Shown: one piece after another, positions 19,801-27,520 of the stretch | Layout: each line of letters begins with the position of its first letter | Position numbering within the stretch: the stretch's first letter is position 1 | From: Bacteroidales bacterium UBA1181 | Lineage (GTDB): Bacteria > Bacteroidota > Bacteroidia > Bacteroidales > Paludibacteraceae | NCBI GenBank assembly: GCA_002310215.1 | Contig: DBYR01000014.1 | Location: 1 to 64,000, forward strand | Length of the DNA: 64,000 bases | Direction: 5' to 3' | Notes under the pieces: generated by a model | The model's input: the letters and a program-made list of their open reading frames with translations, nothing else | Told to the model about the DNA's origin: nothing | The model's database searches: none | Translations under genes and position numbers: made by a program

Positions 19801-19930
19801 ATTGCAGCCGGTGGTGGTCCAGGCTACCATTTATACGAACTTCGGACGACCGAATCAGGAGAAGCAGGTCCTGACGCTCCAGTTGGGCAATACTAAGGAT
19901 GTCTATACGGTAGGAACGATAAAATTCTGA
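16883..19930 (+). CDS. VIT-domain protein with SusC-plug-like insert, TPR and DUF2135
   Basis: A secreted or envelope protein of 1015 residues. The order is: signal peptide (1-25); VIT domain (about 35-165; FNFPLEEGQTVSRYALDING, FEKKVREGVDPGLMEM); a von Willebrand A-like region (about 260-400; VTVVYDVSSSSQDRNL in place of a canonical DxSxS). A plug-like stretch follows at 604-690, with RIRGVGSL near 607 and then VTVVSDYGRMRKTDVTGS and ENALAGRVSGVKV. TPR-like helices span about 720-890, and a C-terminal DUF2135 domain spans about 895-1015 (DDCDMDLWVTDPNGEKCYYA). The plug motifs are in the reverse of their usual order. The function is unknown; a surface or signalling adaptor is plausible. Confidence 0.8.
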   Translation: MRMRGNRLILILLFLSFVSTSVFAQLGLPTIKSSSEGGKDIELRELMVNVDVVGNVATTTFDMTFYNPTTNTLEGEFNFPLEEGQTVSRYALDINGKLREGVVVEKEKGRVTFEKKVREGVDPGLMEMTAGNNFRTRIYPFSSKGTRHVVVACEQELTTSNGKRYYRLPMQTDSKIETFALKIDVRNEQNEPIVSKGSIDDIYFSPKDHGFTSQIVRKNITLKKGLFLELQQSDFPKIYMENEAFNTYFYLYSPIKPKTVLKKEKPSGVTVVYDVSSSSQDRNLDRDFDFLESYAQAQGISNVRLVTFSYRQHLDTTCKVKDVRKIIRTDTPVFDGATQLGSVDLSKYGTGEILFFSDGMGNIGKDSLSKAKGSVITVNSNPMADHNYLRFIALKNGGTYINLCSLNNAEAVKLLTHQEFQFIKAKYDADQISEVYPSVPTRVIESFSISGIMKTKEADITLYYGFGNRVTDSVTCHVSTVDPALANNVKRMWAQKKLAELDFESEKNKREIIELSKQHGIVTRNTSLIVLETVWDYARYEITPPDELKDQYFRLMANRPKSAQADTFYRYNILAARKDFLRWWDPEYNLKAKPSFDTVSTVGSSVRIRGVGSLVAQPEEPVILADEMQVDEDSGEFEEVTVVSDYGRMRKTDVTGSTSQVHAEDLRVAPQSSLENALAGRVSGVKVNSAESSRRSSRQRKGDGSSASSVDGSGDGSIQIQYWNPDVPYLSKLKSVRSEQMYDAYLKMKPKYALSPSFYLDVAEYFHREKQTDAAIRILSNLAELKLEDAEVARSCANKLVEFKSYELAASVYERVVKMRGEEPQSYRDLALVYIELGELQKAADLLYKVGFSNWDGRFMNIQQIAINELNALIELNPGKIDTSAYDKRLLGNCPVDIRIILTWNTDDCDMDLWVTDPNGEKCYYAHRQTAIGGRISDDIRRGYGPEEFCLKKAIKGEYLIQANYYGTNSQKQLQPVVVQATIYTNFGRPNQEKQVLTLQLGNTKDVYTVGTIKF

Positions 19931-19966
19931 CGAGGCATCCTTCCCCTTTGAATAAAAAGAATCCAT

Positions 19967-20007
19967 AAAAAAAACGTTTGTCAGAATTCTGGCAAACGTT
20001 TTTTTAG
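19967..20007. terminator. Bidirectional terminator between convergent genes
   Basis: AACGTTTG (19973-19980) pairs with CAAACGTT (19993-20000), continuing inward through a T-G wobble and CAG/CTG to a nearly perfect palindrome. A tracts precede it and T tracts follow it, so it works in both directions between the VIT gene and the barrel gene ending at 20022. Confidence 0.88.
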
Positions 20008-20021
20008 AATAGCATGTTATT

Positions 20022-20765
20022 TTAGAATTTGAAACCTAAGACAAGACGGAGGTTGTTCATGTTGTATTTCGATAATCTATAGTCATCGATGTTTTCATTG
20101 CCATCTGGCCCCCAGTCTGCTAAGAACAATTTCGCAATGTTGTATTCAAGGCCTATTTGGAATACTTTATAGCGGAAGGTCGCTCCAAAATAATGGAAGA
20201 ATTCAAAATCAAATTCGGTGGTATCTTCATTCTTAACGAAATCAGAGCCCATGTGAGTCCGATAATCATTGTTATAGTCGTAACTGTCAGTTATGCTTAC
20301 CATGGTCGGGACGAGGTTGTAATAGGCGTCAATTGCCATTTTGTCGTTTAAATAGAATGTCCCGATGACACCCGGACCGGCAAATCCAAGTTTTATGAAA
20401 TCTTTATTCGCCGTAGCGCCGTAAACACCTTTTTTGTACTCAATGGTGTTCCAGTCTTTGTGTGCGTATGCGAAATCCAGCCAACGCGCATGAATACCGA
20501 GACCAAATCTGCCCGGGTTGATAAGATACCAGCGATTGCCTAAGGAGATACCCATTTCGGGCGTCTTGTGTAATCCTGGTTGCTCTGGCGCATCATGCTT
20601 AACTTTATGGTTGTAACCATCGGTTATTGTTTGTACCGTTCCGTAGTTGTCACTTGTAAATCCTGAAAACAGTTTGATCTCAAAACCATTGTCATTCCCT
20701 TGCTCGCCTGCGAACACGTTGATACTTAACAATGCAGCAGATACTAAAAAAATTATCTTTTCCAT
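20022..20765 (-). CDS. Secreted outer-membrane beta-barrel-like protein
   Basis: The 247 residues start with a signal peptide (MEKIIFLVSAALLSINVFAG) and end LRLVLGFKF, a barrel-type terminal strand with C-terminal Phe. Between them are amphipathic strands with many aromatics (GIHARWLDFAYAHKDWN, FEFFHYFGATFRYKVFQIGL). No named family is recognised; it resembles other small Bacteroidota outer-membrane proteins of unknown role. The gene stands alone, with about 270 bases upstream and a shared terminator downstream. Confidence 0.7.
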   Translation of the reverse strand: MEKIIFLVSAALLSINVFAGEQGNDNGFEIKLFSGFTSDNYGTVQTITDGYNHKVKHDAPEQPGLHKTPEMGISLGNRWYLINPGRFGLGIHARWLDFAYAHKDWNTIEYKKGVYGATANKDFIKLGFAGPGVIGTFYLNDKMAIDAYYNLVPTMVSITDSYDYNNDYRTHMGSDFVKNEDTTEFDFEFFHYFGATFRYKVFQIGLEYNIAKLFLADWGPDGNENIDDYRLSKYNMNNLRLVLGFKF

Positions 20766-21039
20766 ACTCTAAATAATATTTAGGAGTTCCTCTTTATTCT
20801 TTCTTACTTAGGGGCGGGAACTCTATGCCCTTTAAGTAATATTTAATACCTGAAAATTAAGTAGTGCTAGCAGTTTAATTTCTGTCTATATAACGACGTT
20901 TATTGTTAGATTGTATATGCGTCTTGGCGGGATCAGGTTGATTTTTGGGAAATAAAATTCGTATATGCCTGTGTGTGAGGTATATAATGGACGGATGAAA
21001 GAGTTGGGTATTTTATTGTTGTCAACGATAGATTTTTTT

Positions 21040-21843
21040 TCAGACGAAGTAGTTCATCCCCACGTGTCCGTAGGAGATTTTCCCTTTGTACTCCTGCTTG
21101 AGTTGCGCGTATTGCTCGATGCCGGTGCAGTGGCAGGCGACGATCTCCTCTATCTCCAGTTGGTTCATCAACTTCGCGATGTGGCTGATTTTGTTGGGCG
21201 ATTCGTGCAGGGTGTGGAACCCTCCGATCACGAGGCGGATGGGCTCGCTGAAGTGTTCCTTGGCGCTCCGTATCGTGTTGACGATGCCACGGTGTGCGCA
21301 ACCGCTCACGATGGTGATTTTCCCTTCGTGCCGTATGCAGATGTATTGCTCGTCCTCGAATTGGTCTTCTGCGCGATCTTCCCCCTTCTGGATCTCCATG
21401 TTGGTGAAGTGCGTTTCGTGCGGGTCGAAGAGTTTCACCTCCGGCATGACGAAGATGCCGGGCAATACTTCCGTGATCTCTGTGACCCTTCTGATGCGTG
21501 AGGCGTCTAATGCGTTTTGGCAAGGCAGTCCGATGCATCGGTTGCCTGTGCCGTAGCGAACCACGTCGAAGCCCTCCTTCGCATAGACCGGCGCATGGTT
21601 GTTGTGGGCCAGGAAGTGGGCCAGTCCGCCCGTGTGGTCATAGTGTCCGTGGCTGATGACGAGCGCCTGGATGGCGGAGATGTCCACGCCTGCGATTTCC
21701 GCATTGTAGGCGTAGAGGTCGGTTTGCCCCGTGTCGAACAAGATGTTTTGCCCCTCGTCTGTTTCGATGAGGAGGGAAAAACCCAGTTCGGCCTTCATCT
21801 TCGCTTGGAAGACCGTGTTCTCTGTCAATATCTTCAGTTTCAT
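21040..21843 (-). CDS. MBL-fold metallo-hydrolase
   Basis: The 267-residue cytoplasmic metallo-beta-lactamase-fold protein carries the zinc ligand motif SHGHYDHTGG (HxHxDH) near residues 80-89, and a GCAHRGIVNTI segment and GGFHTLH further on. The pattern matches the family annotated as 7,8-dihydropterin-6-yl-methyl-4-(beta-D-ribofuranosyl)aminobenzene 5'-phosphate synthase-like. That substrate is known for the archaeal members and is not assured here. There is no signal peptide. It is probably transcribed separately from the upstream aminotransferase, since a terminator lies between them. Confidence 0.85.
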   Translation of the reverse strand: MKLKILTENTVFQAKMKAELGFSLLIETDEGQNILFDTGQTDLYAYNAEIAGVDISAIQALVISHGHYDHTGGLAHFLAHNNHAPVYAKEGFDVVRYGTGNRCIGLPCQNALDASRIRRVTEITEVLPGIFVMPEVKLFDPHETHFTNMEIQKGEDRAEDQFEDEQYICIRHEGKITIVSGCAHRGIVNTIRSAKEHFSEPIRLVIGGFHTLHESPNKISHIAKLMNQLEIEEIVACHCTGIEQYAQLKQEYKGKISYGHVGMNYFV

Positions 21844-21870
21844 GCCTTAGGATTAATTGTCGACAAAAAT

Positions 21871-21903
21871 AAAAAAAAGGATGTGAAATGATCACATCCT
21901 TTT
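21871..21903 (-). terminator. Terminator of the aminotransferase gene
   Basis: A perfect 12-bp stem pairs AAAAGGATGTGA (21875-21886) with TCACATCCTTTT (21892-21903), with a 5-base loop. On the minus strand it runs into TTTTTTTTATTTTTG. Confidence 0.88.
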
Positions 21904-21924
21904 CAAGTATTGTGTGGAATCCTT

Positions 21925-23121
21925 TTATTTCAGGACGTCCAATGCCTTTTTGATACGTTTGAAAGCCTCGGTGAGGTTCTCCTCCGAAGTGGCGTAAGAC
22001 ATACGGATGCAGTTCGGAGCACCGAAGGCGCCACCACCCACGCAAGCCACGTGGCCGTCCACCAAGAGGTACATGGCGAGGTCAGCCGCACTTTTGATCA
22101 CGTCTCCCTTAGGCGTCTTCTTGCCGAAGTAAGAGTCGCATTCAGGGAAGATATAGAAAGCACCGTCCGGTATGTTCACCTTGAAGCCGGAGATTTCGCC
22201 CGCCATCTTAACGACGAGGTCACGTCTGCGCTCGAAAGCCTGACGCATGGTCTCCACGCTACTTTGGTCGCCCGTGTAGGCAGCCTCAGCCGCTTTCTGT
22301 GCGATGGAGCAAGGTCCGGATGTATATTGTCCTTGGAGTTTGTTGCAAGCGCTGGCGATCCATTTCGGAGCGGCCATCCAGCCCAATCTCCAACCCGTCA
22401 TCGCATATCCTTTGGACACACCGTTTATGATGATCACGTGGTCCTTCACCTCAGGGAATTGAGCGATGCTCTCGTGCTTGCCCACGTAGTTGATGTGCTC
22501 GTAGATTTCGTCGGCGAGGACGAACATATTAGGGTGTTTGCCGATCACCTCAGCCAATCCCTTCAACTCCTCTTTGGAATAAACGCTTCCCGTAGGGTTG
22601 GAAGGAGAGCAAAGGATCAACAACTTTGTCTTAGGGGTGATAGCCTCTTCCAATTGTGCAGGAGTGATCTTGAAGTTTTGCTCCAAGCCAGCCTTCACGA
22701 TCACGTTGGTACCCTCGGCCAACTTCACCATTTCAACGTAGCTCACCCAATATGGGGCAGGGACGATCACTTCGTCACCAGGTCCGACAAGGCTCATGAT
22801 AGCGTTGCAGACCGCCTGTTTCGCACCGTTTGAGCAGACGATTTGGCTTGGGTCAAAATCCAACCCGTTCTCTTTCTTCAACTTCTCCGCGATGGCTTTT
22901 CTGAGAGGCATGTAGCCTGGCACTGGGGAGTAGAATGAGAAATTGTCGTCGATTGCCTTTTGCGCAGCCGCCTTGATGTGCTTTGGGGTGTTGAAGTCAG
23001 GTTCTCCCACACTTAAGTTGATTACATCTATGCCCTGTGCACGTAGTTCTTGGCTTTTTTGCGACATGGCAAGCGTCTCTGATGGCGATAAAGCCGCTAA
23101 ACGGGCTGATACTTGATCCAT
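21925..23121 (-). CDS. aspC: Pyridoxal-phosphate aspartate aminotransferase (class I)
   Basis: A fold-type I aminotransferase, probably aspartate:2-oxoglutarate. From the ATG at 23121 it is 398 residues, the normal length. I prefer this start (MDQVSARLAALSPSETLAMS) because the open frame's earlier residues are lysine/asparagine-rich and not family-like. Visible features: the substrate-loop region SVGEPDFNTPKHI, SNGAKQAVCNA, the asparagine motif SPSNPTGSVYS, the cofactor lysine in NGVSKGYAMTGWRLGW and the C-terminal arginine in NCIRMSYA. The gene is monocistronic with its own terminator. Confidence 0.9.
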   Translation of the reverse strand: MDQVSARLAALSPSETLAMSQKSQELRAQGIDVINLSVGEPDFNTPKHIKAAAQKAIDDNFSFYSPVPGYMPLRKAIAEKLKKENGLDFDPSQIVCSNGAKQAVCNAIMSLVGPGDEVIVPAPYWVSYVEMVKLAEGTNVIVKAGLEQNFKITPAQLEEAITPKTKLLILCSPSNPTGSVYSKEELKGLAEVIGKHPNMFVLADEIYEHINYVGKHESIAQFPEVKDHVIIINGVSKGYAMTGWRLGWMAAPKWIASACNKLQGQYTSGPCSIAQKAAEAAYTGDQSSVETMRQAFERRRDLVVKMAGEISGFKVNIPDGAFYIFPECDSYFGKKTPKGDVIKSAADLAMYLLVDGHVACVGGGAFGAPNCIRMSYATSEENLTEAFKRIKKALDVLK

Positions 23122-23266
23122 TTTTTCGTCTATTTTATAATTAGTCTTCTTATGTATACTGTTTAATTTCAGTTTGTTAGGTTTGTAAATCTTGCACACC
23201 TAAATTAGGTGCGAAATTACGTCATTTTTTTGAACGAAACAAGTGGTTTTCGCTAAATATATAAAA

Positions 23267-23293
23267 GAGGCGCAGAAAAATTTTCCGCGCCTC
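23267..23293 (-). terminator. Terminator of the CotH-kinase gene
   Basis: The arms GAGGCGC (23267-23273) and GCGCCTC (23287-23293) enclose an inner GAAAA/TTTTC stem. On the minus strand the hairpin is followed by TTTTATATATTT. It lies 44 bases past the stop of the 999-residue gene. Confidence 0.8.
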
Positions 23294-23336
23294 ATGAAGA
23301 GTTTTTCCAACGTTCCTGAAGTGAGCGTATAAATGT

Positions 23337-26336
23337 TTATTTTTTCAGGAATTTAAGTAAGCCCGACTTATTGTCCGTAATGATCTCGATGAGGTACAAA
23401 CCTCTTGGCCATGATGTGATTTCCAGAGAGAACTGCCGTTCTTTCGGGCGAAGGCATAGTAGTTGGTTGCCTGTCATGTCATAGAATATGACTTGTTCCA
23501 TTGGCTCGGAGGCTTGGATGTGGATCTGTTGGCTGGCCGGGTTAGGGTAGAGGAAGAGTGTCATGAGGTCGGCGAGGGTGTTGCTCACGCCGGTGGTGTC
23601 CTTCTCTCCGTTCTTTTTGCCTGGCGTAGGGTTGAGTTCCAGCGGATCGATTCCGTAGATGACCCAGTTCGATGAGCTGTCAATCTCCCTGGCGTACGAT
23701 TCGTTGGTCTGCAGGGATACGAGTTCGACGCAGTCTATATGGCCTATATCTCCCTTGGATAGGCAGATGGTATAAAGGCTGTCCTTGTCGAGGTTGAAGT
23801 TGAGACTGGATGGCCCATATATGCTATCTCCGTTGGCCCAAAGCACCTTGTGCTCCTTTGGACGTATGATGGTTTGTTCGTAGCCCACTGGAATCGTCGA
23901 CTGGTGGAGCGTCGTCGTGTCTGTGCCGACGATGGAGAGGGTATAGTTGGCCAGATCGTAGCTTTCCTCTCCGTAGTTGTATATTTCTATCCAATCCGAG
24001 TACTTCCCGTTAGGGCCAGGGTTCTTGGAGAGCGCGTTGCTGGAGGTGCATATCTCGTTAATGACGAGCGTAGGCTTGCCCTCTGGCTTAGGTTCGCCGG
24101 CCGGTTTGAAGGTGGCCGTGATTTTTCCGCCGGAGCGGAGTTTGGTCACCAAGTATCCTGGCAGTTTGTTCCTTGGATCCAGCGTGTCGGAAGCGACTTC
24201 GCCGATTGTGTCGCAGGTGATGACCCACTTGTCCAGTTCATAGCCTTGAGGCGGTATGGCGTTGAGTTCCAGCTCATAGTTGGAGAAGTATTTGCCGTTG
24301 TAGCTGGAGATCGGTTCTCCGTTGAAGTAGAGTTTCGCCTCCTTCATTTCGGATGCTAACTGTAGGCTGACGGTATCACCGCCCCCGACATACTTCTGCA
24401 GGTGACCGTATATGTATTTGTGCCGGTTGAGTGCGAAGTTCCTCATGGATTTTGTCGCGCTCGCTCCGCTTTTCCCGAATGTCGCTTCGTACTCTTTGTC
24501 CACAAGGGCTGAGATGCTGTCGAAGACGCTCTCGATTCGTTGCGGGGCGAATGTGGTGGAGAGGTGGATGAGGAACTTGGTCATGAATTTCTTCTTAAAG
24601 AATCTGTTTTGGTATAGGTTCTTGAATATGAGGGTCATCCATCCTGCGCTGTTGGCCCATTGGGTGATACCTGATCCTGCGCACCAGATGATCATGTTCT
24701 TGGAGTTTCCGCCGAGGTATTCGTATCCCGGAAGACCGAATCCGAAGTCTGTGTCGAAGAGTATCCATCTGAACTTCCCGTTGTCCACGTCTCTCCATAT
24801 CTTCGTGTTGTTGCCTGGCCAGTCTGTGTTGACGATGAATTGTTGGAATACTTGGTAATCCACGTACTCGTCCATGTCCATGCGGGCGCAGGCTCTTTCG
24901 TAAAGGGTGACGGAGTCCTTTTGGTTCGTGCTCGCAAGTGCTGCTGTCAGATCGTTGTAGGCGTCCAAGGTGCCTTTGCTGGCTCGTATCCCCAATTGGT
25001 CGGAGAGGGTGATGATGTCGATGTTCTCCTCCTTGATGCCGTAGTTGGCTTCTATGTAGTCTGCGTTGGTGCGTTCGTTCAGGTCCATGAAGCCTTGGTA
25101 TACGCCGTTGATGTAATAGGCTACGGGTTGGAATGCTTGGTAATCGATGTTCATGCCGATGGCGAAGGTCTGCATCAAACCGTCCCTGAAACGCACCTTG
25201 GAGTAGGCTGTACCTCCGTTTCTGATGAGGAGGGTCTTGTGGATGACGTTGGGTTTGGATTGGAAGAAGTGATAGTCGATGGAGTCTTTCCCCGTCTTAT
25301 TGCTCGCCTTGATGGCGAGCGACTTGATCTTCTCGGTCCTGGAGCATCCACCTTCCACTTTGGCCTCCAACTCTTGGCTGACAACGGTTTGTCCGTCCAC
25401 GATGTATTCAAAATTGATAGGGCGTTTCCATTCCTGGTTGTAGTTGGCTTTGCTTTTTGTGCAACTCTTTTCCCCCTTCGCTCCATTTTTGCCGACGACG
25501 CAGATGCCGATGGAATCGTCATAGAAATAGCTGGAGTCTACGGTGATGGATACGATGGGTATGGTGAATCCTATGCTATCATGCACCTCATCGCCCACGA
25601 GGTAGGTGGCGGTGGCGGTCTTGCTTGGTATCAGGCTGTCGGCGAAGGCAATGGCTCGTATGTTCGTGTTGCTGCCGATGTAGATGGGACCCGTATAGAG
25701 GATGCCGTTCTCTTTGGTGGGCTCTGACCCATTGGTGGTGTAGTAGATCTCTCCGTCACCTTCGATGGTCAGCTCGATTGGCTCCTCCAGGATGCCTCCC
25801 TTGTGACTGAAGGTCGGGGCGGAACACCTGCATGCGTTGATGTCGGCGTATGCTTGGGTGTTGGGTTGCCCGGGGGAGGGGGACATGTAGCCTTCTCCTG
25901 CCGTGGTTCTTCCGTAGGATAGGTTAATGTCCATCTTGCCATAGGTGATCGAGTCGATGAGGGCGCCCTCCTCGTAGATGACGATGGATCCGCCGTCCGC
26001 ATCCAGTTTGTAGGGGGCGTGCCCATCCTTGCGGGTGTCGTCCAACCATAGGATGCTGTTCGGACCGATCATCCAATCTGTGCTTACTCTCCATCTCCAC
26101 CGTTCGACAAGTTTGCCCTTGACGGACTGTTTGCCGTAGTGGATGATGAGGTAGCCGTTCATGTTGACAGAGTCTCCGTCGGTGGTGAACTCGATGTAAT
26201 TGGAGAAATCGTAGTTGTCTTTATTCATGAAGGCTGAATAGTTGCAGGTGGAAAGCTCGCTGATGGATACTTTCGCGAAAGACACTGTCACCCATAAGGT
26301 GGTGATGATTGTCGAGAATAAGATTTTTTTACGCAT
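23337..26336 (-). CDS. CotH-kinase family T9SS cargo protein
   Basis: A 999-residue secreted protein. The order is: signal peptide (1-21); a lamin-tail-like domain (about 25-160); a chitobiase C-terminal-type domain (about 170-250; EIYYTTNGSEPTKENGILYT); a CotH kinase domain (about 270-640), including SLAIKASNKTGKDSI and NTKIWRDVDNGKFRWILFDT with FGFG. A second lamin-tail domain follows (about 770-900; INEICTSSNALSKNPGPNG). The last 75 residues are a type IX sorting domain (YPNPASQQIHIQ, YDMTGNQLL, WPRGLYLIEI). It should be exported and then attached to the surface or released. CotH domains are atypical protein kinases; the target here is unknown. Confidence 0.9.
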   Translation of the reverse strand: MRKKILFSTIITTLWVTVSFAKVSISELSTCNYSAFMNKDNYDFSNYIEFTTDGDSVNMNGYLIIHYGKQSVKGKLVERWRWRVSTDWMIGPNSILWLDDTRKDGHAPYKLDADGGSIVIYEEGALIDSITYGKMDINLSYGRTTAGEGYMSPSPGQPNTQAYADINACRCSAPTFSHKGGILEEPIELTIEGDGEIYYTTNGSEPTKENGILYTGPIYIGSNTNIRAIAFADSLIPSKTATATYLVGDEVHDSIGFTIPIVSITVDSSYFYDDSIGICVVGKNGAKGEKSCTKSKANYNQEWKRPINFEYIVDGQTVVSQELEAKVEGGCSRTEKIKSLAIKASNKTGKDSIDYHFFQSKPNVIHKTLLIRNGGTAYSKVRFRDGLMQTFAIGMNIDYQAFQPVAYYINGVYQGFMDLNERTNADYIEANYGIKEENIDIITLSDQLGIRASKGTLDAYNDLTAALASTNQKDSVTLYERACARMDMDEYVDYQVFQQFIVNTDWPGNNTKIWRDVDNGKFRWILFDTDFGFGLPGYEYLGGNSKNMIIWCAGSGITQWANSAGWMTLIFKNLYQNRFFKKKFMTKFLIHLSTTFAPQRIESVFDSISALVDKEYEATFGKSGASATKSMRNFALNRHKYIYGHLQKYVGGGDTVSLQLASEMKEAKLYFNGEPISSYNGKYFSNYELELNAIPPQGYELDKWVITCDTIGEVASDTLDPRNKLPGYLVTKLRSGGKITATFKPAGEPKPEGKPTLVINEICTSSNALSKNPGPNGKYSDWIEIYNYGEESYDLANYTLSIVGTDTTTLHQSTIPVGYEQTIIRPKEHKVLWANGDSIYGPSSLNFNLDKDSLYTICLSKGDIGHIDCVELVSLQTNESYAREIDSSSNWVIYGIDPLELNPTPGKKNGEKDTTGVSNTLADLMTLFLYPNPASQQIHIQASEPMEQVIFYDMTGNQLLCLRPKERQFSLEITSWPRGLYLIEIITDNKSGLLKFLKK

Positions 26337-26531
26337 GGTGTTTTACATTTACTTGTCAGGAAAACATTCGCGAATATATTGCTTTTGCTTGGATTTATCT
26401 TGCGAATACATGGGTTTTTTAATGAATTTTATATGCGTGAAAAATATTATTGATACGGATGGTGGGGGTGCCGCCGTCGGATCCATGAAAGTGGTGGACG
26501 TTCGCCGCTTGTGCTAAAAAGTGTGAAATGG

Positions 26532-26562
26532 TTTCATCTCTTTGTGATTATGGTTATTTTTG
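26532..26562 (+). promoter_or_regulatory. Promoter of rnz
   Basis: TATTTTTG at 26555-26562 is an exact TAnnTTTG -7 element. TTTC at 26532-26535 lies exactly 19 bases upstream in place of TTTG. The start point would be near 26569, about 30 bases before the TTG start. A short palindrome, TGAAA-TGG-TTTCA, overlaps the -33 position (26524-26536). Confidence 0.6.
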
Positions 26563-26599
26563 CGGAATGATTGTTTGTTGACTATAATCGTAGACTTTA

Positions 26600-27514
26600 T
26601 TGGAGAACGTTCAGTTACAGATATTAGGGGCTGGTTCGGCGGTGCCGACGAAGCGTTTTTCCCATCCGTCACAGGTGCTTTCCCTGCGTGAGAAAGTTTT
26701 CATGATTGACTGTGGAGAGGGTACGCAGCATCGTGTGCGCCAATATGGGGTCCGGGTCTCCCGCCTGAACCATATCTTCATCTCCCATCTGCATGGCGAC
26801 CATTGCTTCGGGCTGGTGGGACTCATCTCCACCTTGGACACCCAAGGCCGCACCTCTGATGTCTATGTCCACTCTCACCCCGAATTGGAGCAATTGGTGC
26901 GTCCGTTGATCGCGTACTTCTGCAAAGGTTTGTCGTTCAATGTCCATTTTGTACCCTTTTCACCGACAGAATCGGAGGTGATATACGATGATAGATCTTT
27001 GTCTGTCAAGACGTTCCCACTGAAACATTCGGTCCGTTCTTCCGGGTTCCTCTTCAAGGAGCATGAGAAGGAGCGCCATATTGACGGTGAAATGGTGAAA
27101 TATTTCCATATACCGGTGGCGCAGATTCCGCTGATTAAGCGTGGGGCGGACTTCGTGACGGAGGAGGGTGAGGTGATTCCCAATCGGCAGCTGACGACCG
27201 ACCCGACGCCTTCGAAGAGTTTCGCCTACTGCTCCGACACGGCTTATACGGAGAAGTTCTTGGAGCATATCGAGGGGGTGGATTGTTTGTTCCACGAGGC
27301 CACTTTCCTGAACCAGGACCTCCCTTCCGCGAAGAAAACGATGCATTCCACCGCACTCCAGGCTGCTACCATCGCTAAGATGGCGAATGTGAAGCGCTTG
27401 GTCATCGGTCATTATTCGGCAAGATACGATGACCCTCTTCCGCTCCTCGAGGAGGCGAAAAGCGTGTTCGAGGCGACCGATTTGGCGATTGATGGTAAAA
27501 CTTTTATTTTTTGA
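26600..27514 (+). CDS. rnz: Ribonuclease Z
   Basis: This endonuclease of the metallo-beta-lactamase superfamily matures tRNA 3' ends. The 304 residues show the zinc motif FISHLHGDHCFGL, the N-terminal ILGAGSAVPTKRFSHPSQVL, the C-terminal CLFHEATFLNQDL and the HxST-type MHSTALQAATIA. The start is TTG at 26600: codon 26597-26599 is TTA, 26591-26593 is a stop, and no ATG or GTG is available before the conserved N-terminal strand. The DUF5686 gene begins 6 bases after the stop, so the pair is probably cotranscribed. Confidence 0.93.
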   Translation: MENVQLQILGAGSAVPTKRFSHPSQVLSLREKVFMIDCGEGTQHRVRQYGVRVSRLNHIFISHLHGDHCFGLVGLISTLDTQGRTSDVYVHSHPELEQLVRPLIAYFCKGLSFNVHFVPFSPTESEVIYDDRSLSVKTFPLKHSVRSSGFLFKEHEKERHIDGEMVKYFHIPVAQIPLIKRGADFVTEEGEVIPNRQLTTDPTPSKSFAYCSDTAYTEKFLEHIEGVDCLFHEATFLNQDLPSAKKTMHSTALQAATIAKMANVKRLVIGHYSARYDDPLPLLEEAKSVFEATDLAIDGKTFIF

Positions 27515-27520
27515 TGTGAT

